This document shows positions 9,852 through 22,568 of a stretch of DNA of 64,000 bases, piece by piece. The stretch's first letter is position 1, and every line of letters starts with the position of its first letter. The notes beneath the pieces were generated by a model that made no database searches, was not told the DNA's origin, and saw only the letters and a list, made by a program, of their open reading frames with translations. The stretch covers positions 6,002,164-6,066,163 of the forward strand of contig NC_084768.1 of assembly GCF_028858725.1 (NCBI RefSeq), in the 5' to 3' direction. Both the position numbers and the translations under genes were made by a program. Source of the stretch: Colius striatus. Lineage: Eukaryota > Chordata > Aves > Coliiformes > Coliidae.

Positions 9852-12800
9852 GGAGTAAAATTACAGGCAAGCATCAACTGTTCTGTTGTCAAGCACAGTT
9901 TTATTAGCTCCTCTTCTCTGCTGCCAAGGCTTATAAAGTTGCATCTAAACCAAAGGGCCTGGATAGCACATCCAGCAGCATCCTCGATGTGGCACAGTGG
10001 CAGCTGCATGGATGTCAGGAATGGTAATAGCAGGATGGTGCTTCCTTCCAAACTGATGGCAGCAGCCAAACAGGACATGAGTGACTGTCTCCCTTACAGC
10101 ACTGCAATGTTTAGCTTATGCTGAAGGTGGACCCTTAGCTACTTCATCAACTGATAGATCCTCTGGGACCAAGATAGAGGTGCCACGGGAATTTAGGACT
10201 GCCAGAGGCACTGAGAGCCCCAGAGCAAGTAGGGATTTCAGTGAGGAGTCATGTGCTAGTGCATGTGCTGCTGCCAGCCAGGTGTAATACTGCAGAACAT
10301 GTGCTGACTTGATTTGTTGTGCTTTTACATTGCTTGAGTAAAACGGCAGCTAAGCTGTCTGTCAGCGATGTTTTGTCACATGAATTTTATGGACTTTGGT
10401 AAATAAGTGCTGATGTTTTGCTGAATTAAAATTGAATTTAAATGTAACCCTTTTCTCTTGCCAGCTGGGGTCATGTGGCACTCAGACTGGTTTGAGGAGA
10501 CTGCCTGCAGTTCTATTTATTTAGTAAAATATTTTGGCAAAGCCATGGCATCCTGTTTCTTTGCTGTGAGCAGAGAGGCGAAAGTAGTTAAAGAAGCATA
10601 GAACTTCAATACAGTCACAAGGTTACCCTTAGGAACAAGCTGCTGGCTCAAGCGAGAAGCTAAAGCTACAAGTCTAGAACAAGTTGCAAATGAAACCACA
10701 GAGCAAAGTAATCCCCTTGGCAAAGAGTGACTGGAAGGAAGCTCAAGTTCCAGGGGCAAAGGCAGGCTAGATCAGTGTTGGTGAGGTCTGCAAGCTCATT
10801 TATCCCTGTTTGTCCCTCTCCCAAGGCACACGATGCTCTGGAGTGCAGGGCTGGAGGGTGAGAGGGACAAGCTTGCCATGGTGGGGTGCAGGATAGCTGG
10901 AAGGAGCAGAGCCGCCTCTCTCTCCTGTGTTTTGAAGATGACGCTGCTCATGAGGCAGTTTCTTTGCCCACTTGGCTGCAGCATCTCTGTGCTGGGTGTC
11001 CTGATTAAGAGACTACCAGGCTCGAAGAGACAGAATTTATTGTTTTCTTTAAATCTAAGAAATCTATTGTTGCATCCCCGCTGTAAGGTCTCAGTGTGCA
11101 ACCTGCATCCTTTTGGGAATGTATTTTGACCCTTCTCACTGTCACCACCAGCATGTCAGAACCTGCATGTGGACTCTGAGCGAAGTATGACATGGTAAAG
11201 AAGTCCCATTACAGCTGTGCTCTCAGCTGGTGGCTACAGTGCCCCCTGTGAAAGCAGCCTAACCTTCAGGGGATTTGACCCCTATAGCTTCAATGAGATG
11301 AAAAGAGCCTACAAAGCCAAGGACCTGAGCGTTTGTTTCAAACTGGACAGCTTATCAGAGGCATGAACTGGTTAAATGGAAAAGTAACTCTCTGATCTGG
11401 TGTAAATGGCTTTGCAAAGCCTGGCAACTTGCCCAGTAGAAGAGCAGTGGAGTGGCCTGCTAGCTCAGGGCTGGATCAGCCGAGCAGCCAGCACTGGGTC
11501 CTCTTGCCCAGCAGCCCCTCCCAGCACGGACGCCCCGAGGAGCTGCGGGACGAGCTGGGAGCACAGGCTTTGCTTTTGCCAGCAATTATTTCTGCAGAAG
11601 TTGTGAAAGCAGAGAGGAACTGCTTCCAAACTGCTGATTGTGCCCAACATCAGAAACCAGCTGTGCAAGGAGCTCGCCTTGGGCGGTGCCGGTATCGGGG
11701 CTCCTCAGGCACCAGCAGCCCAGCTCTGCCACGGGAGCCGTGCCCTGCACAATGCCTCCAGAACTGTGGGACCCCTTTCCTGGCACCATAACTCACACTC
11801 TGTCGTGAGCACCCAAGTACTTGTGGGTGTTTTCTTCAGGAAAGTGAGGCTGGAATTCGGTGAGTGAGCAACGGAGGGATCAACAGGAGCTTGAGCTCGC
11901 ACCTGCTCACCAGTGGAGGTTTGCCATGAGGCTCCCAAAGCAGATCTTCCATGTGAAACCCAAGAAAAGCACATGGAAGGAAAACTCGTCACTCCTCAAG
12001 CATCTGAGGGAGGCAAATATGAGCTTGCAGGCCTGGAAGAAAGTGAGGTAGTGAGGGAGGAGGCTGCTGCGTCCCCTGGGGTGTGATGACAGCCATGGTG
12101 GGGAAGGATGCTGCTGGCCCTGTGCTGCAAGTGTGGCTGAGTGCTTCAGGGGTTCTCATGGCAAACTCTTCATCGGAGAGTGAAGGACTTTGCAGTCATT
12201 GAAGGGAGGGCTGTGGCCTGAGGAGCGAGGAACTGGTGAAAAGGTGTTTTGTTGGGACTTGGATTTCTCCTGAGCTTGTGTTGACACCAACAGGACTGGA
12301 GCTTTCCCTTGGCAGGGAGCAGGAAATGGAGGAAGCAGATGTGTTGCCATGGCAATGCAGGGAGCAGACACCATCCACACAAGCCTCTTTCTCTGCTGCT
12401 TTTCAGCCCATGCAGAGCTTGCACCAGGGACTGGGAAGGCCCATGGCTACCTCTGGCTGTGCAAGGTGGTGGGACAGGGTGACTGCAGCACCCACAGCAG
12501 TGGCCAGGCTGCAGCATGGGGCTTCCACTGCTGCCCCCCCCAGCTTTGCCACCAGGACACTGGGGTCTCTCATTGAAAGTAAAAGCCTGTATTTGCTGAA
12601 GCTTTTTTTCCCCCCCAGCTTTGCAGCTCTGATTCCCATTATGTAGGCTTCAGGAGTCCTCATTCATAAGGACATGGGCGGCTAAGTCACGCTCTCTGGG
12701 GGAAGTTACGCCCAAAAATGCAGCTGCTCAAACTTGTAGATTTCAGACCTGATTGGTTTTGTGTCCCAGATCTTGCAAAATATTTATTGATGTGGTTTTT

Positions 12801-15800
12801 TTGGTCAGAAAAACATCCTGTTCCTTTAGCAGGCCAGTGGATGACAGAAGTGGTGAGCTTCCCAAAGCTGGTCTCCCCCTTGTGCTCCTGCACCCCAAGG
12901 GTGGAGCACAGAGCACCAAGGATTTAACAAGCCTTAAAACACCAGGAATGACAGCCACGTGGCAGAAGCCAATTGAGCTGCTCCTAGTATCACTCATAGC
13001 TCTCCAGTGCTGCAGCTGTGTTCAGTCCTGCCAGGGACCTGTCCTGTCTGTCTCAGTCTTTGGCCCAGGATATTTTAAACAGGGATTAGAGGATGAGGAT
13101 TAATCGACAACCAAACTACTCAGTGGTCTGCAGGGATAGGATGTTCGGTGGTACAAATAGGTCTTTCTGCCTCAGCCAGGCACAGGCTGCTTCCTCCTCC
13201 TTCGGCTCCTTTCTGCATCCTTTGGCTGGAAGGTGAACAGTAACAATTATGCGATGCTCAATCCCAAACAGCCTAAAGGAAGCGAGAAGATCCTTACCCA
13301 AATGATTTACAGTCAGATACCAGCATCCCTAGGTGTTGAAGGGCCCTTGATCCCAGAGGGTGGATATAGCCCTTTACACAGCACGGGCCAGCTGAAAAAT
13401 TGTAGACAGGATTTCGGCATGGGCTGAGACACAATCCAAACAAAAGCAAGCAATATCTCTCCAGGTCATTAATAATGTGTGTGTGGATGTTTTCCCTCGA
13501 CAACAGCACAGTCAAGACTTAGCCTTATCTAAATCCCATTCAACCAGCTTTCCAAGAAAGTTTTAAAAAGTGACTGGAAACTGCAGCAAAATCCATCCAT
13601 TTGAGCTGTAATTTCATCCAGTACTTGTTTAGAAGAAGTTATGCTCAAGAGATCTGCCTAATGTATGAGTGTGTTTTCCTTACACACTGCCTGCTGTGAC
13701 ATTTTTCCAGTGGAGATCACTCAGCTGTTGGGGATCTGTGATGATGATGATTTAGAATCAAGGCCAGCAAGGAATTCAGACAGAGTGTAAACAAATGGCC
13801 AAGGCTGCCTCCAGCCCAAGCACATTTCCTTTTTTCACACCCTTTTTCTCCACAGCATGGAAGGCTCATAACACTCCATGAGCACATGTTTACAGTTGCT
13901 CAGTTCTCTAAGGGAATCCTGCATGAAACCACCTCTCCTATGAGAAATATTTCTCGGTTTAGGAGCCTTTGAAGCCATTGATGTTGCGCTTCTACTAGTC
14001 CTGCAGTGCCCTCACTGGTTTTGGTCCCATCTTTACACGTGCCTTGGATGCTCTGGTTGCCTTCCAAGATACTGAGATTGGTTCCCTGTTTTTCAACAAC
14101 AGTGTTCCTGAGCACTTTTTTTCCAGGTCTTTTGTGTCTTATTTGCCATGGGTGCACAGATACTGCAACAGATGCCAGATTGATTATGCCCTGGGAAGAC
14201 ACTGTGGTTTTTTTCCCCATTGCAATCTACTTGGAGAAGTTTGTTTATTCTGCAACATTTCAAAGCATTCAAATGGAAATACTTTGCTTTCCCTTTTATG
14301 GCTGTGGAAAAGAGAGGTGAGAGCTCAGGGTGTGGGCCTCTTCCACAGTGTCACTGGCAGCAGATATGACTGAGGCTGAGGGAAGCTGGGGCACACAAGG
14401 GTAAAGGGCAGGGGCTGAGGAGCATGCTGAGAACTGCAGCTGGCAGAGATAGCAGGAGCCAAGAGGCCTCAGCCCTCTCACAGCTCTGGCTTGTGCAGCA
14501 GTGATGAGTGATGGTCTCTCTCTGGATTATGACTCTTTCTAGGGTGAAAAAAAAAGCAGAATTCACTAAAGATGCTGCTGAGGTAAGGCAGGAGAAGCCT
14601 CTCCTTCCCTTGCTAACTGGACACACAGTCAGTATGATGCCAGCCATTGCCTCAGAAGGGGGGTTTTGCCTGGTCCCCTGTGTGGGACACCCATGTCAAG
14701 AGGGCTCCCTGGGACAGCCCCTTCCAGGGCTCGAGCTACTCATGGAAGTCAGAGCCTGGTACCTGGCATCTTACTGCTCTCTGAACAGCCACCCTGTGAC
14801 TCTCTGCCAGGCTTGAGGAAGCATTTGAAGCTGACAAAACATGATGCGAAATACTCCAAGATCCTCAAAAAACCCCCACTGATAAAGTGACCTGTTACAG
14901 CTTGGCATCTCATCAGGCTTCCCTGAAAGTCTCTCTCACAACTCCATGAGCAGTACCACAGGGGTGCCTGTGCCAGGACCCAGCTGTGCGCTGCCCCAGG
15001 GGCTGTGGGGCTGTGCCTGGGTCCCATGGGGTGGGAGAGCAGCAGAGCAGCGCATGGAGCACAGAGCAGCCCTCCCTCCAAGGTGGGAGGCCTGTGTGGT
15101 TTCCTGGGGCAGGAAGCCTGGGCTCCCATCCCTTAGGGTGTCCCTGGGTGGCTGCAGGGAGCACAGCAACCCTGGCCCCAGGGTGAGTGCCAAGGAGGGC
15201 TACAGGGACACAGCTGCAAATGGCAGGGCTGCGAGCTTGGGTGGAAGAGGAAGGAGGTTTTCCTGCCACTCTTGGCTTTTGTTCTTTCTTCCTAATTAAA
15301 ATCTGAAAGGTATGGAGGGAAAGCTCTTATCTTTGATATTGTTCCTCTTAAATCCTTCTCTTTTTCCCTCTGTTTTCTTCGAAAGGTTTTTTATGCTCTT
15401 GCCTCTTTCCCAAAGCTTCTCCCTGTCCTTGTTTCTCTGTCATTAAAGGGGAAAAAAAAGTCCCTAAACCAAAAACAACAACAACTAAAATAAATAACCC
15501 AGACTTACAGGAAAAGCTCAGCTATTTTTGAACTTCCTTTCTCTAACTTTATTTCAGGCTCCCAGTGTCTTCTGCCACCCACTTCTGGGCTTGGGCACAT
15601 TCACAGGCGAAGCAGAGAGGTGCAGACTCACTAACTGAGACACACAACCTCCCTCCCTCCTCCACTGCTCAAAGAACTTCCCCCAGGGAGTGGGGAAAGG
15701 GAGATTGCTGCTGTTGTTAAAAAGCAAAGCCGTACCTCAGCTAGCCAGTAAGTTCTTGTACAACCAGGGTATGTAAGCAATAGTTCAAATGCTCACCAAA

Positions 15801-17195
15801 TCAGAGACCTCAAAAACCTGTGCCATCAAAGCAGCCCTATATCAGTGCATCTTAATGGGTGTGCTCAATTCATGGGCTGGTAACAGAAAGATGAGCAACT
15901 ATCAGGTTAGGCACTAAATACTGTATTTCTGTTTCTCAGTGCTTGCTCACATGCTGCTTTTTTTTCTTGCTTTTGCCTTCTTTTTCCTACAAAGCCAATT
16001 TTTTGGCCAGGAGTTTCGTGGCTCATTGGGTGAGTGAGTGCCTCACCTCCAATTTGCTTTCTGCAGCTCTTTTGCATTTGGATCCTCTATTAATAAACAG
16101 TCACTTCCTTTTACCTCCCTGTGGGACTATGAGAGATCCTGCCAGCAAAGGGGACTGAAAGCATCGTCTTTCCTCCACCACTGAGCTGGAAAGAAAAGCC
16201 TCCCACAAAGCCCAAGGGACATGGTGTTTGTAGGAAGCTCGGCTCAGAGGGGGTCGGGGCTGGCACGGGGATGAAATGATGGAGCACAGAGGGAGCAGCA
16301 GGGACACAGGTGGCTGCAGAAGGTGCTGGCTGGGGGGACAGCTTCTCCTCAAAAACATTCTGGAGACATCTCATGCAACTCTCTCCCCCAACTCTCTCCC
16401 CCTTGGTGCACAGAGAGGAAGAAATCTCTATAGGCTGCCAGAAGTGACTCACGTAGAAGGAAGAAGGTGGATCTACAAAGCAGTCTACAAATCAGGACTG
16501 AAGAGCTGTACCTTCCTCCTCCTTACTCTGCAGGAAGAACATCAGAATTGAAAGGCAGCTTATTTTTGGTGAAACAAAGTGCAAATAGCTGGAAGGCACC
16601 AAGTGCCTGATCTATTTATAATCAATCCAGTGGGAGGTTTAATGTGCATGTTTTCCTAACACTTCATAAAATATCTGGCAAACACAAGTGATAAAACCAC
16701 TTATGTTAAAAATTCTGTGGCTTCACTTCTTCAACAGGCCTGTAACTGTGGGTCCTGCTCTGCCTGGGAGACCATTAGGGGAGACTGGAAATTTGGAGAG
16801 TTGAAAAATAAACACTCAGACAAAAACTCTGTGAACAAATCTTTCGTGCCTCATTTCGAGTCATTACAATGCAACACAGCCAGCTCTTCCAAGGTAATTC
16901 CACATCACTGTAACAGAGAGTCAAAGAAATAGAGATCATCTTTGAAAAGGGCTAATCCTCTTCCCCTTCAGTCACCTGAGCAGAGCCAGTCACTGTGAGG
17001 AAGCCCTGAAATAAGCTGAAACTCTGCCTGGGGAAAGGGACATTTTTCAATGTCCATCTACATTCACAGAAGCTTACCATTTATTTCACAGTGGCTTTGA
17101 ACACGCCTGGGAAGAGAAGGATGCAGAGAAGTGGGAAGAAGCACTTATGCTCCTCTTGACATTTACTCTCCAAGGCCTTCTGTAATAATTCCAAA
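9852..17195. other. Intergenic DNA, no gene recognised
   Basis: About 7.3 kb of ordinary non-coding sequence. Open frames are short (126 codons at most), often in GC-rich patches (11.4-11.8, 12.2-12.6, 14.9-15.3 kb), and several overlap on both strands, which is typical of chance. Pyrimidine-rich tracts occur near 15.33-15.45 kb. Ancient unrecognised repeats are likely. Confidence 0.5.
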
Positions 17196-17204
17196 GTGTG
17201 GCTG

Positions 17205-17350
17205 AGGTTTATCTGCAAGGCTGGCTCATGGTTAGCTTGTTATCAACCAGCACTCCCAGGTCTCTCTCTGCAGAGCTGCTCTCCAGCAGGTCAATCCCCA
17301 GCCTGTCCTGGTGCACAGGGGTTGTTCCTCCCCAGGTGCAGTGTCTCTGA
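17205..17350 (-). mobile_element. CR1 LINE fragment, reverse-transcriptase C-terminal part
   Basis: Reading the minus strand from about 17345 to 17209 gives a frame containing [20 protein letters not shown], the well-known segment of the CR1 ORF2 product just C-terminal to the reverse-transcriptase core, preceded by a degenerate LHLGxNNP-like stretch. The copy is short and cut at both ends; upstream and downstream parts of ORF2 are missing and there is no 3' terminal repeat. It is an old inactive fragment inserted opposite to LRRC8C. Confidence 0.88.
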
Positions 17351-20300
17351 CTGCCTGGTGTGTGGATGTGCTGTTGGCCACTAATTAATGAATGTGCAGA
17401 CAACTGAGCACTCCCAAAGATGGGCAGAGTGTCCTACTGAGGGGGCAAGCTGTGTATAGATTTTTTTTGGTGGTTTTGTTGTTGTACATGTGCTGTGCTC
17501 CCTTAGGATGGTCTTTTCTGCTGATCTGCCTTCAACCACTGGTTCCCACACTATTCAACACTTTTCTAATGCAAATGACCTCCTCAGAAATGTTTTCCTT
17601 GAACTGCACAATACTTGGGAAGCTCAGAGAAATGTTGATGCCCTGAGGGCAGGGAATTTTCAAAACCCCTATGTAAGTAGCTGATAATCAAGTCCTGGCA
17701 AGTTGTCTATGTCCTGGTTTCTCTCATGCACCTGACATCTACCCGTACTCTCTATTGGTGTTGCAGAGGCTGAAAGAGCCATCTGGTCTGTGTCAGCTTT
17801 TATCTGCCTTCATCCTGTGCCTCATTACGTATGCTCACTAACTCAATTCAGATTTGAAAGGAAGTAGATGAGAAAATAGCTGGCAAGCCATCAGCAGCTG
17901 CAGGAACTCCATAGGAGAAGTAATCCATGGACTAAAGGAGTTGGTGGCCATGCAAAATCTAGGCATGACTGAAAATTACTTCAGCACACGTGAGTCTGAA
18001 AACAGAGAGAGGATCCAAGTGGAAAGGACTCAGCAGCAAAATATCTGACTGGCAAGTGGCATTGTCCTTGCTCCTCTCAAGGCTGTAGGCACAGAGCTGA
18101 GTAAGGCATGTCACACACTGTAGGAAGACTCAGCATTTGCACCACTCAGGAATGCAATGGCAAAGCACGGCAGACTCCTAGTGGCATGAGAGCTGCCCCT
18201 GGGACCCAGGGCATGGTGCCAGCTGTGGCCCAGGGGCACCCAGGGCTGTCTGCTATCCCCAGGACCGCCTGCCTGTGCTGTGGAGCTGGGATATGGCTGC
18301 CAGCAACTTGTCATGGCAATCAGCTGCTTGGCTCCTGCAAGACGGGTGCATCAGAGTAATTACACACTTTGGGCAACCTTACTGCAGGTGTAGAGACAGC
18401 TCCAAAAGAGCACTCTGGCTAATTGCAGATTTGGGTGGCTGATGTCAGGCTTAAAACCACAGCCACTTCCCCTGGAAGTGGTGATGTGAGGCAGCTGTGA
18501 TAGCTTTCACAGTTTGTAAGAGCCCACCCCTATGCTGAGGCATTGTGCCTGTTGTGTCACAGCTGAGGGTTCCTACTGCCTTTTTTCTTCTGTTTTTCGT
18601 TGCTTTGGGTGGGTTTTTTCTTTTTATTGGTTTTGAGAGAGGTGACAGAAACATTCCCTAACACTGGGGGAGCCCTGTCTGGTTTTTAAGACTAGACATC
18701 TCATCGGAAGCTGCCCTAAGCATTTAGGTGAGTGAGCTCTGCTTGCATGTAGCTGGTGCTACCAACTGGGACGCCCAGGCTGCCCCTCAAGCCAGGGAAC
18801 AGCCTGGGGACATCCCACAGAGGAGTGCCAGGGAGGGGGACACCAAGTCCAGTCCAAGTGACAGCAGCAAGCACACAGGAATCCTGTGGCTTTATCAAGC
18901 TGCTCAAGGTTACAGCTTCTGTGCTGCAGCTCTGCAGAAAACAGAGAAGGTGCTTCAGCCAGAAGAAATGCTGCTCTCTTCAGCTGAGGATTGTGCTTGG
19001 CCAAAATGGAAAAAAACAGGAAAAACCTGGTGACACTGCCCAGAACCACAGTACAAAAACACCAGCAGCATGAGGTAGAGAGGCTCCTTCAATAACGTGG
19101 CTGAAAAGTAGCCCTAGATCAGCAGTTCTTACAGTAGCCCTGCATGGAACACCACTGAAAATTGTTCTTTTTATCTTGCTGATTATAAAAGCAACAGCAA
19201 AGTATTTCTTAGCATGTTGTGTTTGTTTATTCTCTCAGAAGAAGAAGAAAAGCTGGACCAGTGCTCTGCAAGGACTGTGGCAACAATTAATTTTTGGCCA
19301 CAAAATTAAATGTGGATCATTTTGCTGGGGCAGCCCAGCTCAGCTGGTGGGGCTCAGCATGGTAAGCTCCAGTGAGGCAAGGCAGTGAGGGCTGAGCATG
19401 GGGAAGCTTCTTCCCTGAGCAGTTCTTCCTGACTGACATACTGAAACAGGAGTCCTGACAGGGAAGCTATCATGGCATGAGGCTTACAGCTCCTGGAAGC
19501 CAGCTGGCCTGCAGAGCTGGGGTGTAAAGCCATCGGTCTCACAGGGCAGATTTGTGGTGTAAATATGGTAGAGGACAGACCTGCAGTTCCCTGCTCTCCC
19601 TGCAGACTTGTGGCAAGTGCCTTGGGACGATGGCAAGCACAGAGGCAGCCAGGGCTGAGCCAGGATGGCTTTTATTGAACCAAGTATCCTGGGCAATCCC
19701 AGACCATACCAGCTGCTGTCTCACAATGGGGAGCACAATAAAGGAAGTTGCAGAGATTTTGAAACTTGTATTGCCATCCTCACCCTTCACTGTATCCTGG
19801 ATTCCTTCATGGTACAGTGAAGGGTCCCAGGACCCCCTGCCACAGCCCTGCAGTGACTGAGTGCTGCAGCAGTAGGATTGGCTGAGGGCTGCTCAGGAAC
19901 AATGTGCAACTCCAGGGCAACAGCTGGGCTCTGGGAAGGAGCCTTTGGAATGAGAAAGCCATGGGACACCATGGGCTTTGGGCTTCCATGACAGAAATGA
20001 AGATCGTCAGGAATGACACAGCCTGGGGACTAGACTCCTGCAGGCAGGAGGTTTGGTGACAGGAGCCAGGTCAAGTTATTTCAGTGAGTTGCTCCATTTA
20101 CAGGTTTGTTTTGCTTTATGTGTCAAATGTGCGTTTGGGGGTTTTTTTTCCTCCTTGTCCTGTTGCTGTTGGACATTGCCTCTGGGAATTACTGTGTTCA
20201 GAACTGTTGAGATGCCCAGCTGTAAGGACAGCAGGCACAGAAAAGCCTTTGTAATGACATTTTCCAGGATTCTAAAACATGAATTAATTTTTGCTTGCAG

Positions 20301-22456
20301 AAGATGACAAGCAGAAGCATGCTCTTATGTAAGAGGGGAAAAAAAGGCTAATAGGAGTTGTGTGTAAATGCCAAGGAATAAGGTCTAATGGAGAGTGTTC
20401 TTTTTCAAGTGCACTACTGCAAATCTTTACTAGACAAAGCCTAGGTGAAAAGGGTTGCTAAGATTTCCAGCACTGTGCAGTTATCTAGATCTATAAAAAA
20501 AAGGTCAAATGCCTTCAATGTGATTGAAAAGCAGAGGATGGACCTGTTTTATAGCCACACAGATAATGCAGCAAGAGCAAAAGAGATGTCCAGGGGTCTT
20601 TATAAAGCATTTTCAAAAGGGATTTGAAACAGACTCCTTGGAATGTAACTTGAAAAACAGGCAAGTGGGAAAAAAAACCCAAGAAAAAGAAATGCAAATT
20701 GTTTCCAGATTTTCAGTTCCTTAAGAATGATGATGGTTCAGGTATGTGATAAGCAGCTACTTTCTGTAAAGAGCAAGCAAAGTATTAAATCAAAGGAAAA
20801 GGAGAATGTATGTACATATGTATGCACTCTGAAAACCTCCTGCTGAATTATAAATACCTTTGAATCATAAAATATAGAGCCTGTCAGTGGTTTCTATCGA
20901 AGTTTGAACATGGAATTTCACTTGTTCAAAGCACAGCCTGCTTGTGCTATCACATTAAAACCAGAGAGAAGGGAAAAAGACATAGAAACACCCTGTAGGT
21001 AAAAAAAACCAACCCACCACAAACCTGAGTGACAGCCTGAGTCATTATTAATGGGAATCTCACATGGATAGGAGTGCAGAGCAGGCTCCTCTAGGAGTCA
21101 GCTTTTATCATGCAGCAGTCAACAGATGAATTGTAAGGTTCTTCCTTCCCTTGGAAAGGTGAGGATGTTAAAAATGCAGAGGCTCATCTATAAGGGCCAG
21201 CAGCTACCCTGGCAGAAGCAGTGGCTTGCAAGGTTCTGCTGTGGGCACTACAGAAAGGAGGACTGCTGGACATACCTGAAGCTGTCATGGGGTGGGGGGC
21301 ACCTGACCCCAAGGAAGTGTGTGTTGGGGACCAGCAGAGCACCCAGAAGCTACAGGTTTGGGAGCTTTCAGCTCCTCCAGTGTTTCCTCTGTGCCACACA
21401 CCTCGGCTACTGCCTGTAGCTGGAGAAAGGATGTGCCAGGATGGGCTGTCTCAGCTGTGGAGATCTATGGGGCTGAAAGATGTGAGCCTTGCAGCAGCTG
21501 GGGAGCCACAGGCAGGGCTGCAGGTGCTGGTAAGACAGGACTGGGGCAGCAGCAGGCCCTGTCCACCATGTGCAGTCAGTCATCACCCCAGAGCAGCGAG
21601 CCAGGACCAGGACTGGTGGGGGACGAGCCTGGACATCGCCTCCCTTGCAGCAGAGTCATACCAGGCCTAGAGGCTCCCCAAAATGGAGCTGCTGGGCCAT
21701 GGGCAGGGGTGCAGGTCTTGGGGAGGGCAGTAGGGTGGCTTTTGAATGTAACATCAACCTTGACACAAATATCAGGAGGGAGGACATTAAGTCTTGGTCC
21801 AGTGTGTGGAATGTGTGTGAGTGAGTAAGATGTGTTGGATGGCTTTTCCCATCCACACACAGCTTGTTGTCAGCTGCTGTCACTTTAGGGACCCAGGAAG
21901 AATGTTGAAGTTGCTGAAGACCTGCCATGGTGGAGGATGCAGGATAGGGGTGGTCCCACCAGTCTACAAAGCCTCCACTAATGGTTTGCAGTGATGATCC
22001 ACCTCCAGGCTCATGTCCACCCCAAGGAGGTGTCTGATGCCCAAGGCTGGGGCTGCCCCGGGTGCCTCCTGTCCTGCCCTGCTCCCTGCCTGGGTTGTGG
22101 GACAGGTCGTGCCAGCCCATCCTGCCCAAGAAGCCCCCATGGCTCCCACCTCCCAGGCACTCTCTAGCCTCAGTGACCTGGAGGGCCAGGGAACCCTGGC
22201 TAAGACAGTCCCATGAACTGCAAGCAGCAAAGAAAAAATTGTCAGGAATTGTATGACTGAACCTTGGGTCATGACTGTTGTCTGTGATCCAGGGAGGAAA
22301 ACCATGACAGCAGCTGAAGACAGGGTGCAAAGAGCAAGAGGGAAGGACCACATCTGCAGGCACAGCCCAAGCAGGACAGAGGTCTGCCCAGGAAGGAAGA
22401 AGAGTTCCAAGCAGCTCAGCAAAGGTGGAGGAAGCAGCTCTGATGGAAATGGTGAC
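17351..22456. other. Intergenic DNA, no gene recognised
   Basis: Non-coding stretch with a 13-bp perfect hairpin at 19782-19825. A 235-codon minus-strand frame at 21656-22363 lies in GC-rich DNA, overlaps several other frames and resembles no family known to me, so it is not annotated as a gene. No LTR, SINE or DNA transposon ends were recognised. Confidence 0.5.
19782..19825. repeat. 13-bp perfect inverted repeat (hairpin, 18-base loop)
   Basis: ACCCTTCACTGTA at 19782-19794 is exactly complementary to 19813-19825. Pairing does not continue outward, so the stem is short for a microRNA precursor. Confidence 0.8.
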
Positions 22457-22568
22457 CTGGGTTCTCAGATCACTGAATTGCAGGAAGACTTGGAGCCTAA
22501 TCGAGAAGCCAGTAAAAAAATACAGTAGAAACTCAAATTAGAACCTGAATGAGGAACTGGAAGCCTTT
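22457..22568 (+). pseudogene. Possible decayed myosin heavy-chain rod fragment
   Basis: One frame reads LGSQITELQEDLE (from 22457), close to the non-muscle/smooth-muscle myosin II rod segment LESQISELQEDLE. About 23 codons on, after two in-frame stops and a one-base frame shift, the sequence reads NEELEA, again as in the myosin rod, with nearly the right spacing. This suggests a small piece of a processed pseudogene from a MYH9/10/11-like gene. Convincing similarity does not continue on either side, and short coiled-coil-like matches can arise by chance. I therefore treat this as a hypothesis. Confidence 0.28.

Noticed and set aside
21656..22422. Minus-strand frames of 235 and 152 codons
   Set aside because: GC-rich DNA, two overlapping frames on the same strand, no recognisable domain or homolog; probably chance.
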